A DNA stretch of 64,000 nucleotides from Terriglobia bacterium. Its GTDB lineage: Bacteria > Acidobacteriota > Terriglobia > Bryobacterales > Bryobacteraceae. The notes below the pieces were generated by a model. That model saw only the letters and a program-made list of their open reading frames with translations. It was not told where the DNA came from and searched no databases. Below, in pieces: positions 34,306-41,021 of this stretch. The stretch's first letter is position 1. The number at the start of each line of letters is the position of its first letter. The stretch is from positions 35,685 to 99,684 of the forward strand of contig JAIQFS010000028.1 in the NCBI GenBank assembly GCA_020073145.1, written 5' to 3'. The translations under genes and the position numbers were made by a program.

Positions 34306-35268
34306 ATGACGAACAAGTTGTCTCTATGGCAAAAGGTCTCTCGTCTGCGTACGCGACTCAGGGAGCCTGAATGGCGCCGCTATGGAACGATTCTATTTAC
34401 CGGGAAGCTGACCGGTCTCGGCCTGCTGTTGCTCGCGGCCATTCTCCTGAATCCCAATCTGATCGGGTTCCGGGCGTTTGCCGCTGATCCTAGGCTCAAA
34501 GGCAACGATATCGTCAATCCGATCAATACGGTCTGGACGTTGATCGCGGCCTTCCTGGTGTTCGGCATGCAAGTTGGATTCACGATGTTGGAGGCCGGGT
34601 TCTGCCGCTCCCGCGAGACGGTGAACGTCTTGATGGAGTGCATCGTGGATACGTGCCTTTGCGGCATCCTGTTCTACGCCTACGGCTTCTCCTTCATGTT
34701 CAGCCGCGGCAACGGGCTGATCGGATACCACTGGTTTTTCCTGCAAGGGGCGCCAGCCACTTATGAAACCAGTGGCGTGGCCTTCCTGGCGTTCTGGCTG
34801 TTCCAGTTTGCGTTTGCAGACACTTGCTCCACGATCACCTCGGGCGCGATGATCGGCCGTACCGAATTTGTCGGGGACCTGATTTACAGCGTCGGAGTTT
34901 CCGGTTTCATCTACCCGATCATTGGCCACTGGTCCTGGGGTCCGGACGGCTTCCTGGCGACCATGGGCAGCGGTGGAGGCACCACCCTGCTCACGGCCCA
35001 GGCGATTGGGAGTGCGACTATCACCGCATCCACCTTTGTGGTCGCCCTGGTGCTGATGTACCTGGTCAACGCGACCGGACTTCTCCGTGTCTCGGCCGAA
35101 GGGGAGACGCTGGGACTCGACCTGCACGAGCACGGCATCTCTGCGTACCCCGAGTACGTGATCTCTTCGATGGGTCAACCGGCGACAGTCGTGCTGGAAG
35201 CATCGGGTAAACTCGCGCCGCAACCGGGAATCGCGTTGGGCATCGAACCCACGCAAGAAATGTCGTAA
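34306..35268 (+). CDS. Amt-like protein lacking TM5-TM10 (in-frame internal deletion)
   Basis: 320 residues from ATG 34306 (GGAG and GAGG upstream). Residues 30-50 form an extra N-terminal hydrophobic segment; 73-220 match Amt TM1-TM4 (NTVWTLIAAFLVFGMQVGFT, MLEAGFCRSRETVNVLMECI, FADTCSTITSGAM, GFIYPIIGHWSWGPDGFLA). At residues ~221-226 the sequence jumps to GGGTTLLTAQAIGSATIT, normally found ~190 residues later, then TM11 and GLDLHEHGISAYPEYV. The segment carrying both pore histidines and the second half of the pore is absent, yet the frame is intact. It cannot conduct as a normal Amt; it could be a sensor, a trimer-poisoning subunit, or a young pseudogene. Confidence 0.85.
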   Translation: MTNKLSLWQKVSRLRTRLREPEWRRYGTILFTGKLTGLGLLLLAAILLNPNLIGFRAFAADPRLKGNDIVNPINTVWTLIAAFLVFGMQVGFTMLEAGFCRSRETVNVLMECIVDTCLCGILFYAYGFSFMFSRGNGLIGYHWFFLQGAPATYETSGVAFLAFWLFQFAFADTCSTITSGAMIGRTEFVGDLIYSVGVSGFIYPIIGHWSWGPDGFLATMGSGGGTTLLTAQAIGSATITASTFVVALVLMYLVNATGLLRVSAEGETLGLDLHEHGISAYPEYVISSMGQPATVVLEASGKLAPQPGIALGIEPTQEMS

Positions 35269-35286
35269 GAATTTAGCGGAGACACT

Positions 35287-35326
35287 GAGGCCGCGCTAGG
35301 CGGCATCGCGACGCGGCCTCGTTTCT
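35287..35326 (+). terminator. probable terminator after the truncated amt
   Basis: A perfect 9-bp stem GAGGCCGCG (35287-35295) / CGCGGCCTC (35312-35320) with a 16-base loop is followed by GTTTCTTG. The T tract is short, so termination may be partial and the following RHH gene may be read through. Confidence 0.65.
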
Positions 35327-35365
35327 TGCTCAATCCAGTCGCCGACGATCGGAGGATATACACCG

Positions 35366-35584
35366 ATGGAACATTCAGACATCAAGAGAGCGGAGAATCC
35401 CAACCCGCCGCACGGCGAGAAGCGCCATTTTCGTAAAGTAACGATTACGCTGCCGCCGGAAGACTATGAGACCCTCGTTCACGAGTCGACCCGGCGGAAA
35501 ATCGCCCGCAAGCCGAATCAGCTGATATCGGCATTGCTTCGTGAAGCGGTGACACACTATTTAGGCATCCTGGAAGGGGAATAG
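35366..35584 (+). CDS. ribbon-helix-helix-type small protein (paralog A)
   Basis: 72 residues, ATG with GGAGG upstream. A Pro-rich leader (NPNPPHGEK) precedes FRKVTITLPPEDYETLVHES, then RRKIARKPNQLISALLREAV. The pattern of a short beta strand (KVTITLP), then two helices, is that of CopG/MetJ-type repressors that dimerise on DNA. A paralog at 40787-40999 shares 32 of 45 residues in this core. The two copies bracket the PII/amt/antiporter genes. It is probably a transcription factor for the island; target unknown. Confidence 0.75.
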   Translation: MEHSDIKRAENPNPPHGEKRHFRKVTITLPPEDYETLVHESTRRKIARKPNQLISALLREAVTHYLGILEGE

Positions 35585-36197
35585 AGTCCCCGCGCGAGGG
35601 CAGCAGTGACAAGGCCCGCGCCCTCGTCGAAGGTTCGTATCCTGCCCTTGCGTGGCAGCAGATCTTGCACCCCGCTGACCTCGCCGATCAAGCCTCCGCG
35701 ACACGGACTCTCTCACTCCTAACAGCCCGTGTGTAAACCGGCCGTTTTCCGCCAGTAGAAAAAGCTCGTGGCACCGAAGTTCGAGGGTCACAATCAAGAA
35801 TTGCGGGGAGACCGTGAAAATGTCTTCCAGGGCTTTCAGAACCGCTAGCATTAGGCTTGTCCGAGCCAACCATCGAGCTCATCAGGAGCGCCAGGGCCGG
35901 CGACGTCCTGAATCAGGAACTTCCTGTGGAGGTTTTCCTTGCCTCGTACATACAGCCGGCCCAATCCGCCCGTATCAAACTGATGTGCGAAGTCTCTCTC
36001 GTCCGCTCCCCTAACGGGGACTTTCCGGCCTTGGCTATCTTTGGATACCATGACGCATCAAAGGATAGGTTTGGTTAGGCCCGCGAGACTCGGGCTTAAG
36101 AGCCGCACTCGGGCTTCGTTAACATGTGACACGGATACACTTAGATTCACTAAATACGTTTGACTAGGCCCCTTCGCTTCCGGCTAAGATCCTTTCC

Positions 36198-36276
36198 TTC
36201 GGTCAAAAAAATCGGAAAAACTTTATTCTCAAATCGAAATTATTGATTGGACACACTCGTCCTCCCTCGATAGACT
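36198..36276 (+). promoter_or_regulatory. duplicated nitrogen element and promoter, copy 2
   Basis: The 55-base block 36198-36252 matches copy 1 at 47 positions, including the last 22 bases without mismatch. TTGGAC (36247-36252), an 18-base spacer and TAGACT (36271-36276) form the promoter. It would drive the PII gene at 36456 through a ~170-base leader and probably the small-TM/amt genes beyond. Confidence 0.75.
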
Positions 36277-36342
36277 GATCCTTCACCACCACCTCAAATA
36301 CCACGTCGGTATTTTCCCCACGCCGGGAGCAGAGGCAACGAA

Positions 36343-36363
36343 GCCCCTCATAAGCCGAGGGGC
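36343..36363 (+). promoter_or_regulatory. hairpin in the PII leader
   Basis: GCCCCTC / GAGGGGC, a perfect 7-bp stem with a 7-base loop, lies in the predicted 5' leader 93 bp before the PII start. No T-run follows, so it is not a plain terminator. It could be an mRNA stability or regulatory element. The truncated amt leader also has a hairpin, of unrelated sequence. Confidence 0.4.
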
Positions 36364-36455
36364 GCTATCGGTGCTTGGGCTTTCTCTACAGACTGACATT
36401 TTTGACGATTCGGGCCTTACGGGCCAGAGACGCGCATCTGCGCTATGGACGAGCG

Positions 36456-36794
36456 ATGAAAAAAATCGAAGCGATCATTCAGCCATTCAAGATGGATGAC
36501 GTCAAGCAAGCGCTGACGGGCATCGGTATCGAAGGAATGACTATCAGCGAAGTGCGTGGCCACGGAAGGCAGAAAGGCCACAAGGAGGTCTATCGCGGAC
36601 AGGAGTACAACGTCGACCTGCTGCCCAAAGTGAAGGTCGAAATGGTCGTGGCTTCTGGGCGGACGGACGAAGTAATCAAGGCTCTTAGCGATGCTGCCCG
36701 CACTGGAAAGATCGGGGACGGCAAGATCTTTATTTACGATGTAGCGGAAGCGATTCGCATCCGCAACGGGGACCGCGGAGACGCGGCGCTCTAG
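36456..36794 (+). CDS. glnK: PII signal-transduction protein (GlnB/GlnK)
   Basis: 112 residues from ATG 36456 (MKKIEAIIQPFKMDDVKQAL); upstream frame extension is rejected. PII trimers sense 2-oxoglutarate and ATP/ADP and gate ammonium channels. T-loop: HKEVYRGQEYNVDLLPKVK, with the Tyr of EYNVD at the uridylylation position. B-loop: ARTGKIGDGKIFIYDV. C-loop RIRNGDRGDAAL is the conventional end. Because it is linked to amt genes it is more likely GlnK than GlnB. Its upstream element is shared with the truncated amt. Confidence 0.95.
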   Translation: MKKIEAIIQPFKMDDVKQALTGIGIEGMTISEVRGHGRQKGHKEVYRGQEYNVDLLPKVKVEMVVASGRTDEVIKALSDAARTGKIGDGKIFIYDVAEAIRIRNGDRGDAAL

Positions 36795-36873
36795 AAGAAT
36801 CTCCGGCAGGTTGTGGGAGGGCTGTGTGGTTGGCGCAGCCGGTGACTCTGATTCTCAAATTGGGAGGTGGTTG

Positions 36874-37053
36874 GTGGGAGCTAATTCTACGCAGGCATAC
36901 GGTTGCGTTTTGCTGTTCATTTCGCTGACGCTGATCTCGGCTGGCCTGGCACAGGACGTCAGTATCGTTCTCGTGCTCTTAGGGCTGGTGGCGCTGGCTG
37001 GTTCGATCGGGCTGTTTTTGAAGTGTAAGTCCTGGGAAAACGCAGGTGAATAA
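36874..37053 (+). CDS. 59-residue two-TM membrane protein (upstream of amt, first of two)
   Basis: Starts at GTG 36874, six bases after GGGAGG; an in-frame TTG just before is an alternative. TM helices at about 8-24 (YGCVLLFISLTLISAG) and 29-48 (SIVLVLLGLVALAGSIGLFL), tail KCKSWENAGE. It shares size and topology with the next gene and with the small gene before the other amt (25670-25852). 79 bp after the PII gene. No family recognised. Confidence 0.65.
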   Translation: MGANSTQAYGCVLLFISLTLISAGLAQDVSIVLVLLGLVALAGSIGLFLKCKSWENAGE

Positions 37054-37068
37054 GGAGACATAGCGAAC

Positions 37069-37251
37069 ATGGTGTTAGCAGGCGTTGTCATTACCTTTTT
37101 GGGCTTCGTGATCAGCGTGATGAGTCTGGGCATGACGAGCAGCGTGAGCGGCCGGATGGTCATGGTGCTGATCGGCTTAGCGGTCAGTCTCGTCGGGATC
37201 ATCGGAGTCATCAATCGCGCGTTCCTGAAGAACGCATTGTGGAGGAAATAG
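37069..37251 (+). CDS. 60-residue two-TM membrane protein (upstream of amt, second of two)
   Basis: MVLAGVVITFLGFVISVMSL then a short polar turn and MVMVLIGLAVSLVGIIGVI, tail NRAFLKNALWRK. GGAG lies upstream of the ATG. The order hydrophobic-turn-hydrophobic-basic tail parallels the small gene before the other amt (LAGMGVEVLALVLVF vs LIGLAVSLVGIIGVI), although identity is low. The ribosome site of the following amt lies inside its 3' end, so translation is probably coupled. Confidence 0.7.
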   Translation: MVLAGVVITFLGFVISVMSLGMTSSVSGRMVMVLIGLAVSLVGIIGVINRAFLKNALWRK

Positions 37252-37256
37252 CACCC

Positions 37257-38882
37257 GTGAAGAAAACCATTCTCCTGATTACATTTGCGTTGAACGCGTC
37301 CATGGCCCTGGCCCAGGCTCCGGCGGCGCCAGCAGCGCCGCCTCCGGCACCCGTTCCGATAACAGATGCGGACATCAGAGCAGTGGAAGCGCCCAAGGCG
37401 GACGACCGCCTCAAGGGTGACCCCGGTGCAAGCATCACCGGCACAGTCGCCGACATCTCTGTGGCGGATTCAAAGAAGGGGATGACCGTCGCCGATGTAT
37501 TGAACCAGATCGGCCAGAACAAGATTGCGATCAACTTCACCTGGACGTTGATCACCGGATTCCTGGTCATGTTTATGCAGGCTGGTTTCGCGATTGTGGA
37601 GACCGGTCTGTGCCGCGCGAAAAACGCCAACCATACCATGATGATGAACTTCATGGTGTACGGTGTCGGCATGCTGGCCTACTATCTGATCGGTTTCACG
37701 ATTCAGATGGGTGGCGTCGGCGGCAGTGCCAACTTGGGCGGCGTGAACCCGCTGAATACAGAGTGGGGCATCACTCTGTTCGGCAAATCGTTTGGCTTGT
37801 TCGGCCAGCACGGCTTGTTTTTGACGCAGGGCGGAACGTATGACGTTGGCGTCATGGTCATGTTCCTGTTCCAGATGGTCTTCATGGATACGGCTTTGAC
37901 GATCGTGACCGGGACTTGCGCGGAGCGCTGGAAATACGCGGCGTTTATCGTTGCCTCGTTCGTCATGGGCGCATTCATCTACCCGCTATTCGCCAACTGG
38001 GCATGGGGCAATGGCTGGCTGGCCAATCTGGGCGCTAATTTCGGTCTCGGAAAGGGCTATTCCGATTTCGCGGGGTCGGGCGTAGTGCACGCCGTGGGAG
38101 GCCTCACGGCGCTTGCTGGCGGGCTGATTGTCGGCCCGCGCCTGGGCAAGTACAACCGCGATGGCAAACCCAACGCGATTGTCGGTCACGACATCGTCAT
38201 CGTGCTGACCGGATGCTTCATCCTGGCCTTCGGGTGGTTCGGGTTCAATCCGGGTTCGACTCTCGGCGCCTCCGGGAATGGAGCCCTCCGCATCAGCTCG
38301 GTTGCTGTGAACACAATGCTGGCCGGCATGACTGGCGGCTTCGGCGCCATGTTCTATATGTGGACGCGATACGGCAAGCCCGATGCTTCGATGTCAGGCA
38401 ACGGTCTGCTCGCCGGCTTGGTGGCCATCACGGCCCCGAGCGGCTTCGTTAATACCATCGGCGCGAGCATTATCGGTCTGATTGCCGGCGTTCTGGTCTG
38501 CCTCTCGGTAGAGTTCGTCGACAGAGTCATGAAGGTGGACGATCCAGTGGGTGCGATTTCGGTGCACGGCGTCAACGGGCTATGGGGCGTCATCTCGGTG
38601 GGCCTGTTCGCCGACGGCAAGAGCAATTACGGTGGCTCCTGGAATGGCGTGACAGGCTCTGTCACAGGGTTGTTCTATGGCGATGCCGGCCAACTCGTAG
38701 CACAGCTCATCGGTGTGGCGACCTTGATTGGGTTCGTTTTCACTTTCAGCTTCGTAGTCTTTTGGCTGATTGAACTAATCGTCGGTAATCGAGTCGCAGC
38801 CAAAGTCGAGTTGGAAGGTCTGGACATCCCGGAAATGGGTCAGCTCGGTTACCCGGAGTTCGAATTGAAAGCCGGGGCCTAG
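37257..38882 (+). CDS. amt: Amt-family ammonium transporter, full-length
   Basis: 541 residues from GTG 37257 with GGAGG upstream; a GTG at 37239 is in frame but lies inside the previous gene. A signal-like helix 1-20 (ALAQA) precedes an Ala/Pro linker and ~75 extra periplasmic residues (GDPGASITGTVADISVAD) before TM1 (INFTWTLITGFLVMFMQAGF). Both pore histidines are present: DFAGSGVVHAVGG and DDPVGAISVHGVNG. The C-terminus ELEGLDIPEMGQLGYPEFEL fits PII contact. Eleven TMs. This is the only one of the three Amts here with a normal pore. Confidence 0.95.
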   Translation: MKKTILLITFALNASMALAQAPAAPAAPPPAPVPITDADIRAVEAPKADDRLKGDPGASITGTVADISVADSKKGMTVADVLNQIGQNKIAINFTWTLITGFLVMFMQAGFAIVETGLCRAKNANHTMMMNFMVYGVGMLAYYLIGFTIQMGGVGGSANLGGVNPLNTEWGITLFGKSFGLFGQHGLFLTQGGTYDVGVMVMFLFQMVFMDTALTIVTGTCAERWKYAAFIVASFVMGAFIYPLFANWAWGNGWLANLGANFGLGKGYSDFAGSGVVHAVGGLTALAGGLIVGPRLGKYNRDGKPNAIVGHDIVIVLTGCFILAFGWFGFNPGSTLGASGNGALRISSVAVNTMLAGMTGGFGAMFYMWTRYGKPDASMSGNGLLAGLVAITAPSGFVNTIGASIIGLIAGVLVCLSVEFVDRVMKVDDPVGAISVHGVNGLWGVISVGLFADGKSNYGGSWNGVTGSVTGLFYGDAGQLVAQLIGVATLIGFVFTFSFVVFWLIELIVGNRVAAKVELEGLDIPEMGQLGYPEFELKAGA

Positions 38883-38894
38883 GTGCTTAGTCAC

Positions 38895-39392
38895 ATGACC
38901 GCCGAACTCACACCAACCGCGCCGTTACGACTGCCGCCGGTTCCGTGGCGAGACCCTTACACGGTCTCGCCGGCCAAACTGGCGGAATATATTCGCACGC
39001 TCGAACTGGCCTGCGAACAAAATCCGCGGTCGGCCGACCTTCGCACTTGCCTCGGCATGGCGCACGCCATGAACTACGACGTGTACAAGTCCATGGACGC
39101 GCTGCAACTGGCGGTCCAACTCGAACCGGATCACTTCTTCGCGCAATTGAAGGTCTCGGAACTCTATTACCGGCTTCGAGCTCTGATCCGTGCCGAGCAG
39201 GAAACGCTCAAGGCGATGGATCTGGCGACCAATTCCTGGGAGCTGAATCTGGCGCGCAAGCAACTGCAGGAAATTCGCAAACTCATGCGCGAGGGGACGC
39301 AGAAGCCGGAATGGACCAAGCCGCTCAAAACACCGGCGCTGGTTTTGCTTGCCATGACTCTAATCCTTTGCCTGGCGGTGTATTGGAAATGA
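38895..39392 (+). CDS. TPR protein with C-terminal membrane anchor
   Basis: 165 residues from ATG 38895 (a GTG at 38883 directly after the amt stop is an alternative). Residues ~25-130 hold about three TPR-like units (LAEYIRTLELACEQNPRSAD, YKSMDALQLAVQLEPDHFFA, RAEQETLKAMDLATNSWELN). A TM helix at ~146-162 (TPALVLLAMTLILCLAVYW) ends the protein, so the TPR part faces the cytoplasm as a tail-anchored protein. It follows amt by 12 bp and overlaps the next small gene, so it belongs to the ammonium operon. It may dock a partner at the membrane. Confidence 0.78.
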   Translation: MTAELTPTAPLRLPPVPWRDPYTVSPAKLAEYIRTLELACEQNPRSADLRTCLGMAHAMNYDVYKSMDALQLAVQLEPDHFFAQLKVSELYYRLRALIRAEQETLKAMDLATNSWELNLARKQLQEIRKLMREGTQKPEWTKPLKTPALVLLAMTLILCLAVYWK

Positions 39393-39532
39393 ACAAGAAA
39401 TGGAGCTATTTCACTGGAGCCGCCATTTTGGCGGCTTATTTTCTGGTGACCCACGGAGCCCCCCCGCTGGCTGTGGCGGCGGGCATCGGCGGTGTAGCGA
39501 TGTACCTGCGCCGCACCTCGCGAACAGCTTAG
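39389..39532 (+). CDS. 47-residue two-TM membrane protein
   Basis: Reads MNKKWSYFTGAAILAAYFLV, a turn THGAPP, then LAVAAGIGGVAMYL and the basic end RRTSRTA. ATG overlaps the stop of the TPR gene (ATGA), which indicates translational coupling. The stop lies 9 bp before the antiporter gene. It is shorter than most gene callers accept. Positive-inside charges at both ends suggest both termini are cytoplasmic. Function unknown; probably a subunit or regulator of neighbouring membrane proteins. Confidence 0.65.
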   Translation: MNKKWSYFTGAAILAAYFLVTHGAPPLAVAAGIGGVAMYLRRTSRTA

Positions 39533-39541
39533 ACTGGCTTT

Positions 39542-40780
39542 ATGCCGTTCCCAGGCTCTCCTGCGCTATTTCTGCTTTTTGGTGCTGACGGGCCGGCCAA
39601 AATCCCGCTGTCGATGCTCATCATCTTCGTCTCGGCGAAGGTGATGGCCGAGATCGCGGAGCGGATTGGGCAGCCGGGGATCGTGGGTGAAATCCTGGCG
39701 GGCGTCCTGATCGGCCCCAGCGTGCTGGGGTGGTTGGCTCCCAATGAATTTTTGAGCGCTCTCTCCGATCTAGGCGCGATGTTTCTTCTGTTTCGAGTCG
39801 GCCTTGAGGTCAAATCCTCCGAGTTGATGAAAGTGGGGGGAACGGCCACCTTAGTGGCCTGCTCCGGCGTGGTCGTCCCTTTTGTCCTGGGCGCCGGCAT
39901 CCTGATGCTGTGGGGCGCGAAGGCCAACGAAGCGATCTTCGTCGGCGCCTCCATGGTGGCCACCAGCGTGGGCATCACCGCCCAAGTGCTATCGGCCAAG
40001 GGGCTGCTGCATGCCGTATCGAGCAAGATCATCCTTGCCGCGGCCGTGATTGACGATGTGCTCGGCCTGCTGGTCCTGGCCGTGGTCAGCAGTCTGACGC
40101 ACGGCAAGCTGGATGTTCTGCAACTGTCGTTCACGGCGCTCGCTGCCGTGGCCTTTACCGTCATCGTGGCGAAGTGGGGCACCCATGCGATGCAGCGGGT
40201 CGTGCCTCATATCGACCGCACGTGGAGGGTGGCCGAAGCCCGGTTTGTCATGGCCCTGAGCCTGCTGTTTGCCTTGGCTCTGCTGGCCGTCTACACGGGA
40301 GTGGCCGCGATTGTGGGCGCGTTTCTTGCCGGGCTTGCCCTGGGCGAGAGTACGGAGGAGCGGGAGCGCGACCTGGCTCAAGGAGTCTCGGAATTGTTGG
40401 TGCCGTTCTTCCTGGCCGGCATCGGGCTCCATGTCGATCTTTCGGCATTCGCGCATGCGTCGACGGCGCTGCTGGCTATTGTCATTCTGGCCGCGGCGGT
40501 GATCTCCAAATTCATCGGTTGCGGCCTGGGCGCGCTCGGCATGGGAAAGGCCGACGCGTTGCGAGTGGGTGTCGGAATGATTCCGCGAGGGGAAGTGGGG
40601 ATGGTGGTTGCCCAGATTGGCTTGGGATTCGGGATCCTTTCCAAAAGCTCCTACGGAATCGTAGTTTTCATGTCCGTGGCCACGACGATTGTGGCGCCGC
40701 CGCTGATTAAGATCGCGTACAAGTCTCTGCTGAAGGCGGGTCCGCCGGCCATCGAACAGGAAGTGTTTCGTCTGGGGTAA
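39542..40780 (+). CDS. CPA2-family cation/proton antiporter
   Basis: 412 residues, about 12 TM helices. Landmarks: RIGQPGIVGEILAGVLIGPSVLGW (the family signature near TM2), ASMVATSVGITAQVL, the ion-binding pair in AAAVIDDVLGLLVLAVVS (ID-D), and MGKADALRVGVGMIPRGEVGMVVAQIG. It lacks a C-terminal RCK/TrkA domain. It exchanges Na+ or K+ (possibly NH4+) for protons. Its place between the amt operon and a paralogous RHH gene suggests it balances charge or pH during ammonium uptake; that is inference. Confidence 0.9.
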   Translation: MPFPGSPALFLLFGADGPAKIPLSMLIIFVSAKVMAEIAERIGQPGIVGEILAGVLIGPSVLGWLAPNEFLSALSDLGAMFLLFRVGLEVKSSELMKVGGTATLVACSGVVVPFVLGAGILMLWGAKANEAIFVGASMVATSVGITAQVLSAKGLLHAVSSKIILAAAVIDDVLGLLVLAVVSSLTHGKLDVLQLSFTALAAVAFTVIVAKWGTHAMQRVVPHIDRTWRVAEARFVMALSLLFALALLAVYTGVAAIVGAFLAGLALGESTEERERDLAQGVSELLVPFFLAGIGLHVDLSAFAHASTALLAIVILAAAVISKFIGCGLGALGMGKADALRVGVGMIPRGEVGMVVAQIGLGFGILSKSSYGIVVFMSVATTIVAPPLIKIAYKSLLKAGPPAIEQEVFRLG

Positions 40781-40786
40781 ACCGCC

Positions 40787-40999
40787 ATGCATGCAGACTC
40801 GGACCCCAATCCTCCATACGGAGGGAAAAGCGCGTTCCGCAAAATCACTGTCACGGTCCCTCCGGAGGTCTACGAACGGCTGATGCAGGAATCGGCGCGC
40901 CGCAAGATTGCCGGCGAGCCGAATCAGTTGGTGTCGGCCTTGTTGCGTGAAGCGGTGAGCCGCTACCTCAACGCGCTCGATCATCCTACCGGCGAGTGA
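40787..40999 (+). CDS. ribbon-helix-helix-type small protein (paralog B)
   Basis: 70 residues, ATG 6 bp after the antiporter stop. It starts MHADSDPNPPYGGKS, like paralog A (35366-35584), then FRKITVTVPPEVYERLMQES and RRKIAGEPNQLVSALLREAV. Of 45 core residues 32 are identical to paralog A. A CopG-like DNA-binding protein is likely. It ends the island, which converges with recN. Confidence 0.75.
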   Translation: MHADSDPNPPYGGKSAFRKITVTVPPEVYERLMQESARRKIAGEPNQLVSALLREAVSRYLNALDHPTGE

Positions 41000-41021
41000 G
41001 ACTGCGAGCCTGCATGGCGAT

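Larger units (their letters stand above)
35585..36455. other. 871-bp region without a clear gene; leader of the PII gene at its end
   Basis: Contains a 7-bp stem-loop near 35595 (CGAGGGC / GCCCTCG) after the RHH gene, the nitrogen element with promoter (36198-36276) and a leader hairpin (36343-36363). A 73-codon frame at 35857-36078 (plus) has a faint PilZ-like look (LPVEVFL, then CEVSLVR) but no ribosome site or start; it may be a gene remnant. AT content is raised in 36080-36260. Confidence 0.45.

Noticed and set aside
35561..35869. Minus-strand frame of 102 codons after the RHH gene
   Set aside because: Arg/Cys-rich with no ribosome site and no recognisable pattern; overlaps the RHH gene's end.
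36343..36363. Leader hairpin as a known glutamine riboswitch
   Set aside because: Only a simple stem-loop is seen; I could not find the conserved junction bases of glnA-type riboswitches.
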